Source: Hymenobacter jeollabukensis (lineage in GTDB: Bacteria > Bacteroidota > Bacteroidia > Cytophagales > Hymenobacteraceae). From it: a DNA stretch of 64,000 nucleotides. The translations under genes and the position numbers were made by a program. The notes beneath the pieces are model-generated. The model was not told where the DNA came from, ran no database searches, and worked only from the letters and a program-made list of their open reading frames with translations. Positions 42,012 to 50,107 of the stretch are shown one piece after another. The DNA lies in NCBI RefSeq assembly GCF_005771675.1, contig NZ_VAJM01000001.1, positions 744,001 through 808,000 on the forward strand, read 5' to 3'. Position 1 is the first letter of the stretch. Every line of letters starts with the position of its first letter.

Positions 42012-42812
42012 CTACTGCAATAGGCTCTGCCCCAGCGTGAGCAGCGTTTGGCGCAGCACGGCGCGGATTTGCTCGGCCCGCTCGGGCGCGTAGGCCAGCT
42101 CGGCGTCGTTCATATACACGTCCTTGGCCATTTCCAGCTGCAGGGCGTGCTGCTCGATGTCGGGACGGCCGAAGTGACGGGTGATGTAGCCGCCCTTGAA
42201 CGGGTGGTTGTGCTGCAGCGAGTACGCGCCGCTACCGAGCTGCTGCAGCGCCTGTTGAATCAGCGCGGGCGCAGCGGAGGTTTCGTCGGCCGAGCCGAGA
42301 ATGAGGTCGGGGAAGGGACCCTGGTGAATGGCGGGCACCAGGCGGCGGATGCTGTGGCAGTCCCAGAGCAGCACGCGACCGAAGCGGGCCCGGGTGTCGT
42401 CGAGCAGGCGCTGCAGGGCCTGGTGGTAGGGGGCGAAGTACAGGGCTCGACGCCAGGCCACGTCGGCGGGGGCTACTTCGGTGCGCTCGTCCTGGTAAAT
42501 CGGCTCGCCCAGGAAGGTGGTAGCCGTGCACAGGCCGGTGATGACCCGGCCGTCCGAGTAGAGCGGGGCGCTGTCAGGGTTGCGGTTCAGGTCGATAACC
42601 CAGCGGCTGTAGCGGGCGCGCAGAATGGGAATGCCCAGTTCGGTGGCGAAGTCGTAGAGCTGGTGCACGAACCAGTCGGTGTCGTCGGGCGGCAGCAGGT
42701 GGGACTTCAGCTCGGCCTGGATGTCGTCGGGAAACTCGGTGCCGGCGTGGGGCACGCTGATGACGATGGGCAGGCGCTGCTCGGCGGGGTGGGTGAGGTC
42801 GAAAAGCTGCAT
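42012..42812 (-). CDS. hutG: N-formylglutamate deformylase
   Basis: 266 residues. It hydrolyses N-formylglutamate to glutamate and formate, the last step of the HutF/HutG branch. Family markers: ISVPHAGTEFPDD at residues 18-30, the TDWFVHQLYDF segment, RYSRWVIDLNRNP, LLWDCHSI and HNHPFKGGYITRHFG. It is cytoplasmic and metal-dependent. It lies 263 bp from hutF on the same strand with a palindromic repeat in between. The first ATG of the frame is used. Confidence 0.95.
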   Translation of the reverse strand: MQLFDLTHPAEQRLPIVISVPHAGTEFPDDIQAELKSHLLPPDDTDWFVHQLYDFATELGIPILRARYSRWVIDLNRNPDSAPLYSDGRVITGLCTATTFLGEPIYQDERTEVAPADVAWRRALYFAPYHQALQRLLDDTRARFGRVLLWDCHSIRRLVPAIHQGPFPDLILGSADETSAAPALIQQALQQLGSGAYSLQHNHPFKGGYITRHFGRPDIEQHALQLEMAKDVYMNDAELAYAPERAEQIRAVLRQTLLTLGQSLLQ

Positions 42813-42921
42813 GGGGGCGGATGAGGCGGGCCGATGAGGGGCGCGGCCGGCGGGCTAAGGTAAGGCCGCCGAACGGGAAGCCGCAACGCCCCCCGCACGG
42901 CCCCACTAGCCGTCAGCGCCG

Positions 42922-42929
42922 TAACTTGC
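42922..42929 (+). promoter_or_regulatory. -7 box of the 42971 gene
   Basis: TAACTTGC, 41 bp upstream of the ATG at 42971; no clear -33 element. Confidence 0.35.
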
Positions 42930-42970
42930 ACGCCGGCTGCCGACCGCAGCGGCCGTTTTCCCTGTTGCGT

Positions 42971-43495
42971 ATGTCCTACCGCCTGTTGCTGGCCGTGGTG
43001 CTCGGGCTCGGCGGGCTGTTTTGGCAGCTCCCGGCCGCGGCCCAGACGCTCCCTGCCGCTCCCGCTGCCCAGCCCCTCCCTCCTACCGCCGCGCTGCCTG
43101 CCGACAGCAGCCTGCAATGCACCACCTATGCCTACCTCTCCTTCCTGATCTACGACTCGGAAAGCGGCCCCGAGCCCATCGTGGCCGAGGGCGTGGGCGG
43201 CACGCTCACTCTGCGCCCCGACGGCCGCTTCGAGCAGCGCCTGCGCATCGGGCTGGCCCCGAAAACCACCGTGTTTGAGCGTAGCGGCGAGTACCAGTTA
43301 CTCGGCGGCCACGCCCTGCGCTTCCGCTACCTCACCAAGCAGGGCCAGCCCCGCACCGACACCGGCACCTACCGCTACGATGCCCAGCAGGGCGCCCTGG
43401 TCATCACCATCGAGGGCTTTCCGGCCGGCAGCCGCAGCGTGTATACCCTGGTGGCCGGCGCCGACGCAACGACCCCGGCCACCCCCGGCAAGTAG
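42971..43495 (+). CDS. Secreted hypothetical protein
   Basis: 174 residues. Signal peptide MSYRLLLAVVLGLGGLFWQL to about residue 25, then a Pro/Ala linker. Residues about 45-160 are strand-rich (CTTYAYLSFLIYDSESGPEP, GGTLTLRPDGRFEQRLRIGL, SGEYQLLGGHALRFRYL, GTYRYDAQQGALVITIEGF), a lipocalin-like pattern that resembles DUF-type Bacteroidetes secreted proteins. No family named. It ends 24 bp before the SDR gene and may share its transcript. Confidence 0.72.
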   Translation: MSYRLLLAVVLGLGGLFWQLPAAAQTLPAAPAAQPLPPTAALPADSSLQCTTYAYLSFLIYDSESGPEPIVAEGVGGTLTLRPDGRFEQRLRIGLAPKTTVFERSGEYQLLGGHALRFRYLTKQGQPRTDTGTYRYDAQQGALVITIEGFPAGSRSVYTLVAGADATTPATPGK

Positions 43496-43507
43496 GCCCC
43501 GGCTGCG

Positions 43508-43515
43508 TAGCTTGC
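43508..43515 (+). promoter_or_regulatory. -7 box five bases before the SDR start (possible leaderless promoter)
   Basis: TAGCTTGC ends 4 nt before the ATG at 43520, so transcription would begin at or near the start codon. No -33 element is evident. Confidence 0.3.
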
Positions 43516-43519
43516 GGGC

Positions 43520-44392
43520 ATGAGCAACCGCCCGAAAACCATCGTAATTACCGGCGTTTCCAGCGGCGTGGGCCGGGCCACCGCCGAGGCGTTGCTGCAG
43601 CGCGGCTACCGCGTCTTCGGCAGCGTGCGCCGCCCGGCAGATGCCAAGGAGTTGCAGCAGGCGCTGGGGCCGCAGTTCACGCCCCTGCTCTTCGACGTGA
43701 CGGACCCGGCGGCCATTGCTACGGCGGTAGCGTTGGTGCAGGCCGAGCTGGCCGGCGCGCCGCTGACGGCCTTGATCAACAACGCCGGCGTGGCCTTCGG
43801 CGGGCCCTTGCTCTACCAGCCCATCGAGGTAGTGCGGCAGCATTTCGAGGTGAACGTGGTGGGCCTGGTGCAGGTCACGCAGGCGTTTCTGCCGCTGCTG
43901 GGCGCCCGCCCGAACTTCACCGGTACGACCGGCCGCTTCATCAACATCGGCTCGGTGAGCGGGCAGGTGGCCGCGCCGTTCGTGGGGGCTTACGTGGGCT
44001 CGAAGCACGCGCTGGAAGGCCTCTCGGCCAGCTGGCGGCGGGAGCTGCAGCTGTTCGGCGTCGACGTCATCCTGATCGGGCTGGGCGTGACCAGGACGCC
44101 CATCTGGGACAAGGGAATCGACCTGGAAGCTTACCGCGACACGCCCTACTACGGCCCGGCGCAGCGCTTCGTGCAGTACGTGCAGAAGACCATCCGGGAA
44201 GGCCTGACGCCGGAATACGTGGCCCAGCGGCTGGTCGGCATCCTGGAAACCCCGCGCCCCAGGGTGCGCTACGCCATCGTGCCGGATCTGCTGCGGGCCT
44301 GGGTGGTGCCGCGCCTGCTGCCCGCCCGCTGGCTCGACTGGCTGCTGGGCCGCAGCATCGGGCTGCTGCCCCGGCGCCAAGAGCAGCGCTAA
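43520..44392 (+). CDS. Short-chain dehydrogenase/reductase
   Basis: 290 residues. TGVSSGVG near the start, NNAGVAFGG in the middle, a serine in INIGSVSGQ and YVGSKHALEG with Tyr-x3-Lys. The extra C-terminal region (PDLLRAWVVPRLLPARWLDW) includes a hydrophobic stretch that may associate with the membrane, as in several lipid-acting SDRs. Substrate unknown. It is followed by yebC 130 bp downstream, after a separate promoter. Confidence 0.9.
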   Translation: MSNRPKTIVITGVSSGVGRATAEALLQRGYRVFGSVRRPADAKELQQALGPQFTPLLFDVTDPAAIATAVALVQAELAGAPLTALINNAGVAFGGPLLYQPIEVVRQHFEVNVVGLVQVTQAFLPLLGARPNFTGTTGRFINIGSVSGQVAAPFVGAYVGSKHALEGLSASWRRELQLFGVDVILIGLGVTRTPIWDKGIDLEAYRDTPYYGPAQRFVQYVQKTIREGLTPEYVAQRLVGILETPRPRVRYAIVPDLLRAWVVPRLLPARWLDWLLGRSIGLLPRRQEQR

Positions 44393-44415
44393 GCCGGACT
44401 TCGCCGCGCCGGGGG

Positions 44416-44446
44416 TTGCCCTTGGCCGGGCTTTCGGCTAACTTGC
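44416..44446 (+). promoter_or_regulatory. Bacteroidetes-type promoter of yebC
   Basis: TTG at 44416-44418, a 20-bp spacer, TAACTTGC at 44439-44446. It lies 77 bp upstream of the yebC start, followed by a TCA-rich leader (TCACTAAATCACCATTTCAC). Confidence 0.5.
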
Positions 44447-44522
44447 GGCCCCTTCGGCAGCCGGCCCCTCGGTTTGTCGGAGCTTAACTCACTAAATCAC
44501 CATTTCACCACTTCACTGATAG

Positions 44523-45257
44523 ATGGGACGCGCGTTTGAATTCCGCAAAGGCCGCAAAATGAAGCGCTGGGACCGAATGTCGAAAGACTTCACCCGCATC
44601 GGGCGCGAAATCGTCATTGCCGTGAAAGAAGGCGGCGCCAACCCCGACACCAACTCGCGCCTGCGCACGGCCATGCAAAACGCCAAGGGCGTGAACATGC
44701 CCAAGGACCGCGTGGAGGCCGCCATCAAGCGCGCTTCGTCGAAGGAAGAAGGCAACTACTCGGAGGTGGTGTACGAGGGCTACGCCCCGCACGGGGTGGC
44801 CATCGTGGTGGAAACGGCCACCGACAACCCCACCCGCACCGTGGCCAACGTGCGCATGTACTTCAACCGCGGCAACGGCGCCCTGGGCACGGCCGGCTCC
44901 TCCGACTTCACCTTCACCCGCAAGGGCGTGTTCAAGCTGGCCGCCGAAGGCCTCGACGCCGAGGAGCTGGAGCTGGAGCTGATTGACTTCGGCGCCGACG
45001 ACATCTACGAGGACTCGGAAGAAGACGAGCACGGCCACGAAAAGCACTACATCGTGGTGGAAACGGCCTTCAGCGACTTCGGCCAGATGCAAAAGGCCCT
45101 GGAGCAGAAGCAGCTGAACGTCATCAGCGCCCAACTGCAGCGCATTCCGAACACCACCGTGCACCTGGAAGGCGAGCAACTGGAAGAGGTGATGAACCTG
45201 ATCGAAAAATTCGAGGACGACGACGACGTGCAGGCCGTGTACCACACCCTGGGCTAA
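44523..45257 (+). CDS. YebC/PmpR family transcriptional regulator
   Basis: 244 residues, standard length. MGRAFEFRKGRKMKRWDRMS is the Bacteroidetes form of the family N-terminus. RVEAAIKRAS, YEGYAPHGVAIVVE and FGADDIYEDS fit YebC domains 1-3. Known members regulate transcription or help ribosomes at proline stretches; which role applies here cannot be told. The start is the first ATG; a strong terminator follows the gene. Confidence 0.94.
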   Translation: MGRAFEFRKGRKMKRWDRMSKDFTRIGREIVIAVKEGGANPDTNSRLRTAMQNAKGVNMPKDRVEAAIKRASSKEEGNYSEVVYEGYAPHGVAIVVETATDNPTRTVANVRMYFNRGNGALGTAGSSDFTFTRKGVFKLAAEGLDAEELELELIDFGADDIYEDSEEDEHGHEKHYIVVETAFSDFGQMQKALEQKQLNVISAQLQRIPNTTVHLEGEQLEEVMNLIEKFEDDDDVQAVYHTLG

Positions 45258-45283
45258 GCCCCACCACGTTCAGCAAGTTGCAG

Positions 45284-45325
45284 GCTCCCCCGCTGGCCCC
45301 TTGGCCGGCGGGGGAGCTTGTTTTT
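45284..45325 (+). terminator. Intrinsic terminator of yebC
   Basis: GCTCCCCCGC, loop, GCGGGGGAGC, then TTGTTTTT, 27 bp after the stop. Confidence 0.88.
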
Positions 45326-45477
45326 GGGGCCTCCCGAACCTTGGCCGGCCAGGCCTGGCTTGGCAAGGTCCAATCAAATCGGTATTTTCAGCACTGCATA
45401 CCGAATGCCGGCGAATGGTTCTGATTGTACGACGCGGGGGGAAACGAGTGCTGCTGGAAAAGCCAGGGCACATCTGA

Positions 45478-46581
45478 ATGCGGCCTGTGCTCCTGGCATT
45501 GCTACTGCTGCTCGGCCTGCCGGTCCGGGCCCAGCTGCGGGTGTCGCCGGTGGCGGCCGTGCAGCTGCGCCTGCTCCTGGCCCTCACCGAGCAGTACCAC
45601 ATTCCGGGCCTGCAGCTGGCCTACACCGCCCCCGACGGCCGCACCACCACGCTCAGCCAGGGCGTACAGTGCCAGGGCGAGGCACCGGCCGTCGACGACC
45701 ACACCGTGTTTCAGGCCGCCTCGCTGAGCAAGCCGGTGTTTGCCTACGTGGTGCTGCGCCTCGTCGACCGCGGCGTGCTGGACCTGGATGCGCCGCTGGC
45801 CCGCTACGGGCTGCCGCACAAGCACCCGCAAAATCAGCTGGTGGCTGCCCGCATCACGGCCCGCATGGTGCTGCGCCACACCAGCGGCCTCTCGCACTGG
45901 GCCGAGTACGGTGACACGAAGATTACCCGCTGGAACCAGGGCGTGCTGCAACTGCGCTACCGCCCCGACAGCCTGTGGCACTACTCGGGCGAGGGCTACG
46001 CCTACCTGCAGCGGGTGGTGGAGCACCTCACCGGCAAGGGTCTGCAGCAGCTGGCCCAGGAAGAGGTGTTCGGGCCGCTGGGCATGGCCGACAGCAGCTT
46101 CGGCTGGGACGCCCGCTTCAGCGGCCGCCTCTGCTCGGGCCACGACAGCACCGGCACGCCCACCCTGCGCCGCCGCTTCCGCGAGCCCAGCGCCGCCTTC
46201 AGCCTCGTGAGCACCGCCACCGACTACAGCCGCTTCGTGCGGGCCCTGGCCCAGGGCACCGGGCTGCAGCCCGCCACCCACCAGCTGCTGCTCACGGCCA
46301 GCGGCCCGGCCGCGCACTGCGGGCCGCCCGGCACGGCCGGGGCGCACCTGGGCTGGGGCCTGGGCGTGGGCCTGCAGCAGAGCAGCCGCGGCCGCGCCCT
46401 CTGGCACTGGGGCGACAACGTGGACTTCAAGAACTTCTTCCTGGTTTTCCCCGATACCGGCGAGAGCGTGGTGTTCCTCACCAACGGCGAAAACGGCCTG
46501 CGCGCCGCCCCGCAGATCCTGAACCTGTTTCTCGGCCCCGACGAATACTGGGCCCTGCAGTGGCTGCAGGAGCGGCACTGA
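45478..46581 (+). CDS. Secreted serine hydrolase, beta-lactamase class C/PBP4*-like
   Basis: 367 residues. Signal peptide MRPVLLALLLLLGLPVRAQ. The SxxK motif S82-L-S-K85 is in FQAASLSKPVFAY; the second motif is YSGEGYAYLQ (Y-S-G variant of YxN) and the third is near GWGLGVGLQ and HWGDN. It belongs to the class C beta-lactamase/DD-peptidase/esterase family. Because the motif 2 Asn is replaced by Gly, esterase or peptidase function seems more likely than beta-lactamase. MRPVLL at 45478 begins the signal peptide. Confidence 0.87.
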   Translation: MRPVLLALLLLLGLPVRAQLRVSPVAAVQLRLLLALTEQYHIPGLQLAYTAPDGRTTTLSQGVQCQGEAPAVDDHTVFQAASLSKPVFAYVVLRLVDRGVLDLDAPLARYGLPHKHPQNQLVAARITARMVLRHTSGLSHWAEYGDTKITRWNQGVLQLRYRPDSLWHYSGEGYAYLQRVVEHLTGKGLQQLAQEEVFGPLGMADSSFGWDARFSGRLCSGHDSTGTPTLRRRFREPSAAFSLVSTATDYSRFVRALAQGTGLQPATHQLLLTASGPAAHCGPPGTAGAHLGWGLGVGLQQSSRGRALWHWGDNVDFKNFFLVFPDTGESVVFLTNGENGLRAAPQILNLFLGPDEYWALQWLQERH

Positions 46582-46659
46582 CCTGCGGCCCCCGCAGCAG
46601 TAGGAATAGCCTCGGCAAAGCCCTAGGTTTAGGCTTCTGCTTCTCCTCCGCCCTACGCC

Positions 46660-47709
46660 ATGCACCTTACCAAACTCCTGCCCGCCGCCCTGCTGCTGGC
46701 CGCCGCCTGCTCCTCACCCACCGAAACCAAACCAGCTGATGCGGCCGCCGCCGCGCCCGCCAGTTACTTCAGCGGCGACACGGCCCGCGTGAAGACCGGC
46801 GGCGTGCAGGTCATTCCCATCCGCACGCCCAAGGGCACGTTCAACGTGTGGACCAAGCGCTTCGGCCACAACCCGCGCATCCGGCTGCTGCTGCTCAACG
46901 GCGGGCCCGGCGCCACCCACGAGTACTTCGAGTGTATGGAGAGCTTTCTGCCGCAGGAGGGCATCGAGTTCATCTACTACGACCAACTCGGCTGCGGCAA
47001 CTCCGACAACCCCAAGGACACCAGCATGTGGAGCCTGCCGCGCTACGTGGAGGAAGTGGAGCAGGTGCGCCAGGCCCTGCAGCTGGACAAAGACAACTTC
47101 TACCTGCTGGGCCACAGCTGGGGCGGTATCCTGGCCGCCGAGTACGCCCTGAAGTACCAGCAGCACCTGAAGGGCCTCGTCATTTCCAACATGATGATGA
47201 GCATTCCGGCCTACAACAAGTACGCCGACGAGGTGCTGGCCCCGCAGCTCAAGCCCGAGGTGCTGGCCGAAATCCGGCAGATCGAGGCCAGGAAGGACTT
47301 CGACAACCCGCGCTACATGCAGCTGCTGGAACCCAACTTCTACGCCGAGCACCTCTGCCGCGTGCCCCTGCCCGAGCCGGCCGCCCGCTCCCTGGGCAAA
47401 ACCAATCAGTCGCTCTACGTGACCATGCAGGGCCCCAGCGAGTTTGGCGCCTCGGGCAAGCTGGTGAACTGGGACCGGGTGGCCGACCTGCCCAAACTCA
47501 CGGTGCCCGTGCTCAGCATCGGCGGCAAGTACGACACCATGGACCCCGAGCACATGCGCATGGTGGCCCGGAAGGTGCAGCACGGCACCGCTCTGATCTG
47601 CCCCAACGGCAGCCACATGAGCTTCTACGACGACCAGCCGACCTACATGGCCGGGCTCACGAAGTGGATGCTGGCGGTGGACCGGGGCGAGCAGAAAATG
47701 TCTTTGTAG
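46660..47709 (+). CDS. Proline iminopeptidase-family lipoprotein (alpha/beta hydrolase)
   Basis: 349 residues. Probable lipoprotein (MHLTKLLPAALLLAAACSSP, Cys17). LLLNGGPGATHEYFE is the HGGPG-type oxyanion motif; GHSWGGI carries the nucleophile Ser153, and GGKYDTMDP and NGSHMSF supply Asp and His. Proline iminopeptidases release N-terminal proline; here the enzyme should act in the periplasm or on the surface. It sits 79 bp after the serine hydrolase gene. Confidence 0.9.
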   Translation: MHLTKLLPAALLLAAACSSPTETKPADAAAAAPASYFSGDTARVKTGGVQVIPIRTPKGTFNVWTKRFGHNPRIRLLLLNGGPGATHEYFECMESFLPQEGIEFIYYDQLGCGNSDNPKDTSMWSLPRYVEEVEQVRQALQLDKDNFYLLGHSWGGILAAEYALKYQQHLKGLVISNMMMSIPAYNKYADEVLAPQLKPEVLAEIRQIEARKDFDNPRYMQLLEPNFYAEHLCRVPLPEPAARSLGKTNQSLYVTMQGPSEFGASGKLVNWDRVADLPKLTVPVLSIGGKYDTMDPEHMRMVARKVQHGTALICPNGSHMSFYDDQPTYMAGLTKWMLAVDRGEQKMSL

Positions 47710-47771
47710 GCCACTTCCCCCTTAAGTACCGCAGGATCTTATCCTGGATTAAGCTCAAGTCCCTATACCTT

Positions 47772-48539
47772 ATGCGCACCACTGACGCCCTAAGCTTAGT
47801 GGCCGGTCTGGCCCTCCTTTCCACGACCTCAGTCCGGGCGCAGAGTCTCAACGTGGAGCAGGAAAGATTCCCGGGAGCCAAACGCCTGAAAATACAGGCA
47901 TTTGGCCGGGGGCCTGCCGGTTTTTGGGCTTTGTACCAATTCGACAACCAAGGCCATGCGACCGAGGAAAAGCGCTACCGCAGCCGCCGACACCTGTCTA
48001 CTACTATATACACCTACAACCGTCGGCACCAGGTGCTCCGGCAGGCTACCACGTTTGACATCAACCACCCCAACACCACCCACAACATCTACAATACCTA
48101 CCGCTACAACGCAGATTCGTCCCGGGTACTGCTGGAAGTTTGCTATACCGACACCGATACGCTCTACATCGCCCGGTTTCTGGAATTCGACGCCGCCAAC
48201 CGCCCTACCAAGCTCACACAAGCCCACGGCTTGGGCCGTGCGCCCGCGTCGCTGACCGAAATAACCTACGCCACCGGACAGGAAACCAACCGCCGCACCG
48301 ATTACGAACCTGAAGGCGCGACCATCACCACGGTGACTCACCAATACAACGACCGCGGCCATTTGATTCAGGAAACCCGCTCTATGTCGCCCAAACCGGC
48401 CGTCACATTCTGGATCGATGGACAAGGCGACAATCAGCAGTATGACTACGATTATTCGCCACGCGGCCCCTGGACTAAGCAGTACGAGTTGATCGAAGGC
48501 AAGAAGGTGCTCGTTGAGAAGCGCACCTTTAGGTATTAG
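47772..48539 (+). CDS. Secreted protein with Tyr-rich strand repeats (RHS/YD-like)
   Basis: 255 residues. Signal peptide to about residue 22 (ALSLVAGLALLSTTSVRAQ). The mature part has recurring short strand units with F/Y-D-x2-N/G motifs (ALYQFDNQGHATEEKRY, YTYNRRHQVL, NTYRYNADSSRVLLEV, FDAANRPTKL, HQYNDRGHLIQETR, YDYDYSPRGPW) that resemble the YD repeats of RHS-type proteins or other Bacteroidetes secreted proteins. Start MRTTDAL at 47772; it follows the iminopeptidase gene by 62 bp. Confidence 0.72.
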   Translation: MRTTDALSLVAGLALLSTTSVRAQSLNVEQERFPGAKRLKIQAFGRGPAGFWALYQFDNQGHATEEKRYRSRRHLSTTIYTYNRRHQVLRQATTFDINHPNTTHNIYNTYRYNADSSRVLLEVCYTDTDTLYIARFLEFDAANRPTKLTQAHGLGRAPASLTEITYATGQETNRRTDYEPEGATITTVTHQYNDRGHLIQETRSMSPKPAVTFWIDGQGDNQQYDYDYSPRGPWTKQYELIEGKKVLVEKRTFRY

Positions 48540-48691
48540 CCAGAGCCAGCAGCCTCTTGGCGAAGAAGCAGCTCCACTGCTGCTCAGGAACGGCTACTGG
48601 ACACATGCAAGGTCTTTGGTAGCTCCTTCTAAAAACTATCCGGAATCTGCCGAAACCCATTCGAGCTAAGTAAGCCTGTCCCCTGCCTCTG

Positions 48692-48901
48692 AAAACGCTT
48701 TGTTAGAGGTCGAAAACACCTTCTACGCAGCCCAAAACACCTCCTCCGCAATACGAAACACCCCGTGCGTAAAGCAAAACACCTCCTCCGCAGCGTAAAA
48801 CACCTCTTCCGCAAGCCGTAACACCTCCTACGGAGTGCAAAACACCCCCTCCGCAACACGAAATACCCCTTACGCAAAGCAAAACACCCTTTCCCTTTTG
48901 C
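48692..48901. repeat. Intergenic tandem array, exact 21-bp period
   Basis: Core (A/G)AAACACC or AAAACGCT occurs at 48692, 48713, 48734, 48755, 48776, 48797, 48818, 48839, 48860 and 48881, every 21 bp. Consensus unit AAAACACCTCCTCCGCAnnn. The A-tract therefore repeats every two helical turns. Its minus-strand open frame would encode CFALRRR-like heptapeptides, but there is no start or domain and it is best seen as non-coding. Confidence 0.93.
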
Positions 48902-48927
48902 ATTACCGGCCCTCAGCGCCGCCGTGG

Positions 48928-48966
48928 CTCCCCCTCTCCCTAAGGAGAGAGGGTCGGGGGGTGAGG
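48928..48966. other. Imperfect hairpin upstream of rluF
   Basis: CCCCCTCTCCCTAAGGAGAG followed by AGGGTCGGGGGGT; a stem with a CTAAG-type turn, 41 bp upstream of the rluF start. Role unknown. Confidence 0.45.
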
Positions 48967-48972
48967 TCTTCG

Positions 48973-48980
48973 TAACTTGC
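48973..48980 (+). promoter_or_regulatory. -7 box of rluF
   Basis: TAACTTGC, 26 bp upstream of the ATG at 49007; the -33 region is GC-rich and unclear. Confidence 0.35.
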
Positions 48981-49006
48981 GCCTCTTTTTTAACCCCGCT
49001 TGCCTC

Positions 49007-50029
49007 ATGCCTACCCGTCTCAACAAATACATCAGCGAAAGCGGCATCTGCTCGCGCCGCGAAGCCGACCGTTTCATTGAGCAGGGCGTGGTGTTCGTCA
49101 ATGGCAAGCGCGCAGAGGTGGGCACCCAGGTGGAGCCCACCGACAAAGTGGTGGTCAACGGCAACCGCATCGAGCCGCGCGCGGCCGAGGACGCCATCTA
49201 CATTGCCTTCAACAAGCCGCCGGGCATCACCACCACCACCGAGCGGGGGGTGAAGGACAACATCATCCGCTACATCAAGCACTCGGAGCGCATCTTCCCC
49301 ATCGGCCGCCTCGACAAGGAGTCGCAGGGCCTGATTCTGCTCACGTCCAACGGCGACATCGTCAACAAGATCCTGCGCGCCGGCAACCAGCACGAGAAGG
49401 AGTACATCGTGATGGTGGACAAGCCCCTGACCGACGCCGTGCTGGAGAGCATGCGCCAAGGCGTGCCCATGCTGGGCACCATCACCAAGCCCTGCCCGGT
49501 GCAACGGGAAACCGACTACATCTTCCGCATCACCCTGGTGCAGGGCCTGAACAGGCAGATTCGCCGCATGTGCGAGTTTTTCGGCTACGAGGTGGTGCAG
49601 CTGGAGCGCATCCGGGTGATGCACATCACCCTGAAGGGCCTGGGCGTGGGCGACTGGCGCGAGCTGACCGACAAGGAGCTGAAGGTGCTCTTCGAGAACA
49701 TCGAGCACTCCAGCGGCACCACCCGTACCCGCCGCGCCCGGGGCGAGAAAACCCCGCAGCAGATAGCCAGCGAGGAATGGCTGAGCGAGGCCCCGCGCCC
49801 GAAAGAGGCCAAGCCCCGCCCCAAAACCTACGGCGCCGAGGCCAAGGCCAAGGGCCGCCACCGGCCGGGCACGGGCAAGCCCAAGGCAGCTGCGCCGGGC
49901 AAAGCCGCCCCCGCCAACGCCGCCCCGAAGCCCGCCGGCAAAGCCCCGCGCAAAGCCGCCGGCAAGCCGGCGGCCCGCGCCGCTCGCCCCAATACCAGCG
50001 GCGGCCGGGGCCGCCAAACCGGCCGCTAA
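49007..50029 (+). CDS. rluF: 23S rRNA pseudouridine synthase RluF-like
   Basis: 340 residues. S4 RNA-binding domain (residues 3-50: [18 protein letters not shown]) and the RsuA-family catalytic motif [10 protein letters not shown] with Asp103; [16 protein letters not shown] is typical of RluF, which modifies U2604 of 23S rRNA. After residue 235 a tail of about 100 residues rich in Lys, Ala, Pro and Arg follows. This tail is common in Bacteroidetes RluF-like proteins and probably binds RNA. MPTRLNK at 49007 is chosen because the S4 domain starts at once. Confidence 0.9.
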   Translation: MPTRLNKYISESGICSRREADRFIEQGVVFVNGKRAEVGTQVEPTDKVVVNGNRIEPRAAEDAIYIAFNKPPGITTTTERGVKDNIIRYIKHSERIFPIGRLDKESQGLILLTSNGDIVNKILRAGNQHEKEYIVMVDKPLTDAVLESMRQGVPMLGTITKPCPVQRETDYIFRITLVQGLNRQIRRMCEFFGYEVVQLERIRVMHITLKGLGVGDWRELTDKELKVLFENIEHSSGTTRTRRARGEKTPQQIASEEWLSEAPRPKEAKPRPKTYGAEAKAKGRHRPGTGKPKAAAPGKAAPANAAPKPAGKAPRKAAGKPAARAARPNTSGGRGRQTGR

Positions 50030-50107
50030 CCCGCTACCAATCCGAACGTTGCCACACCCTGGCCACTACCCCGACTCGGGGCGGCCGGCCCCCCAAGCCC
50101 GAATGCT

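Noticed and set aside
48629-50017. 462-residue minus-strand frame with CFALRRR repeats
   Set aside because: Spans the 21-bp array and the antisense of rluF; it has no family features.
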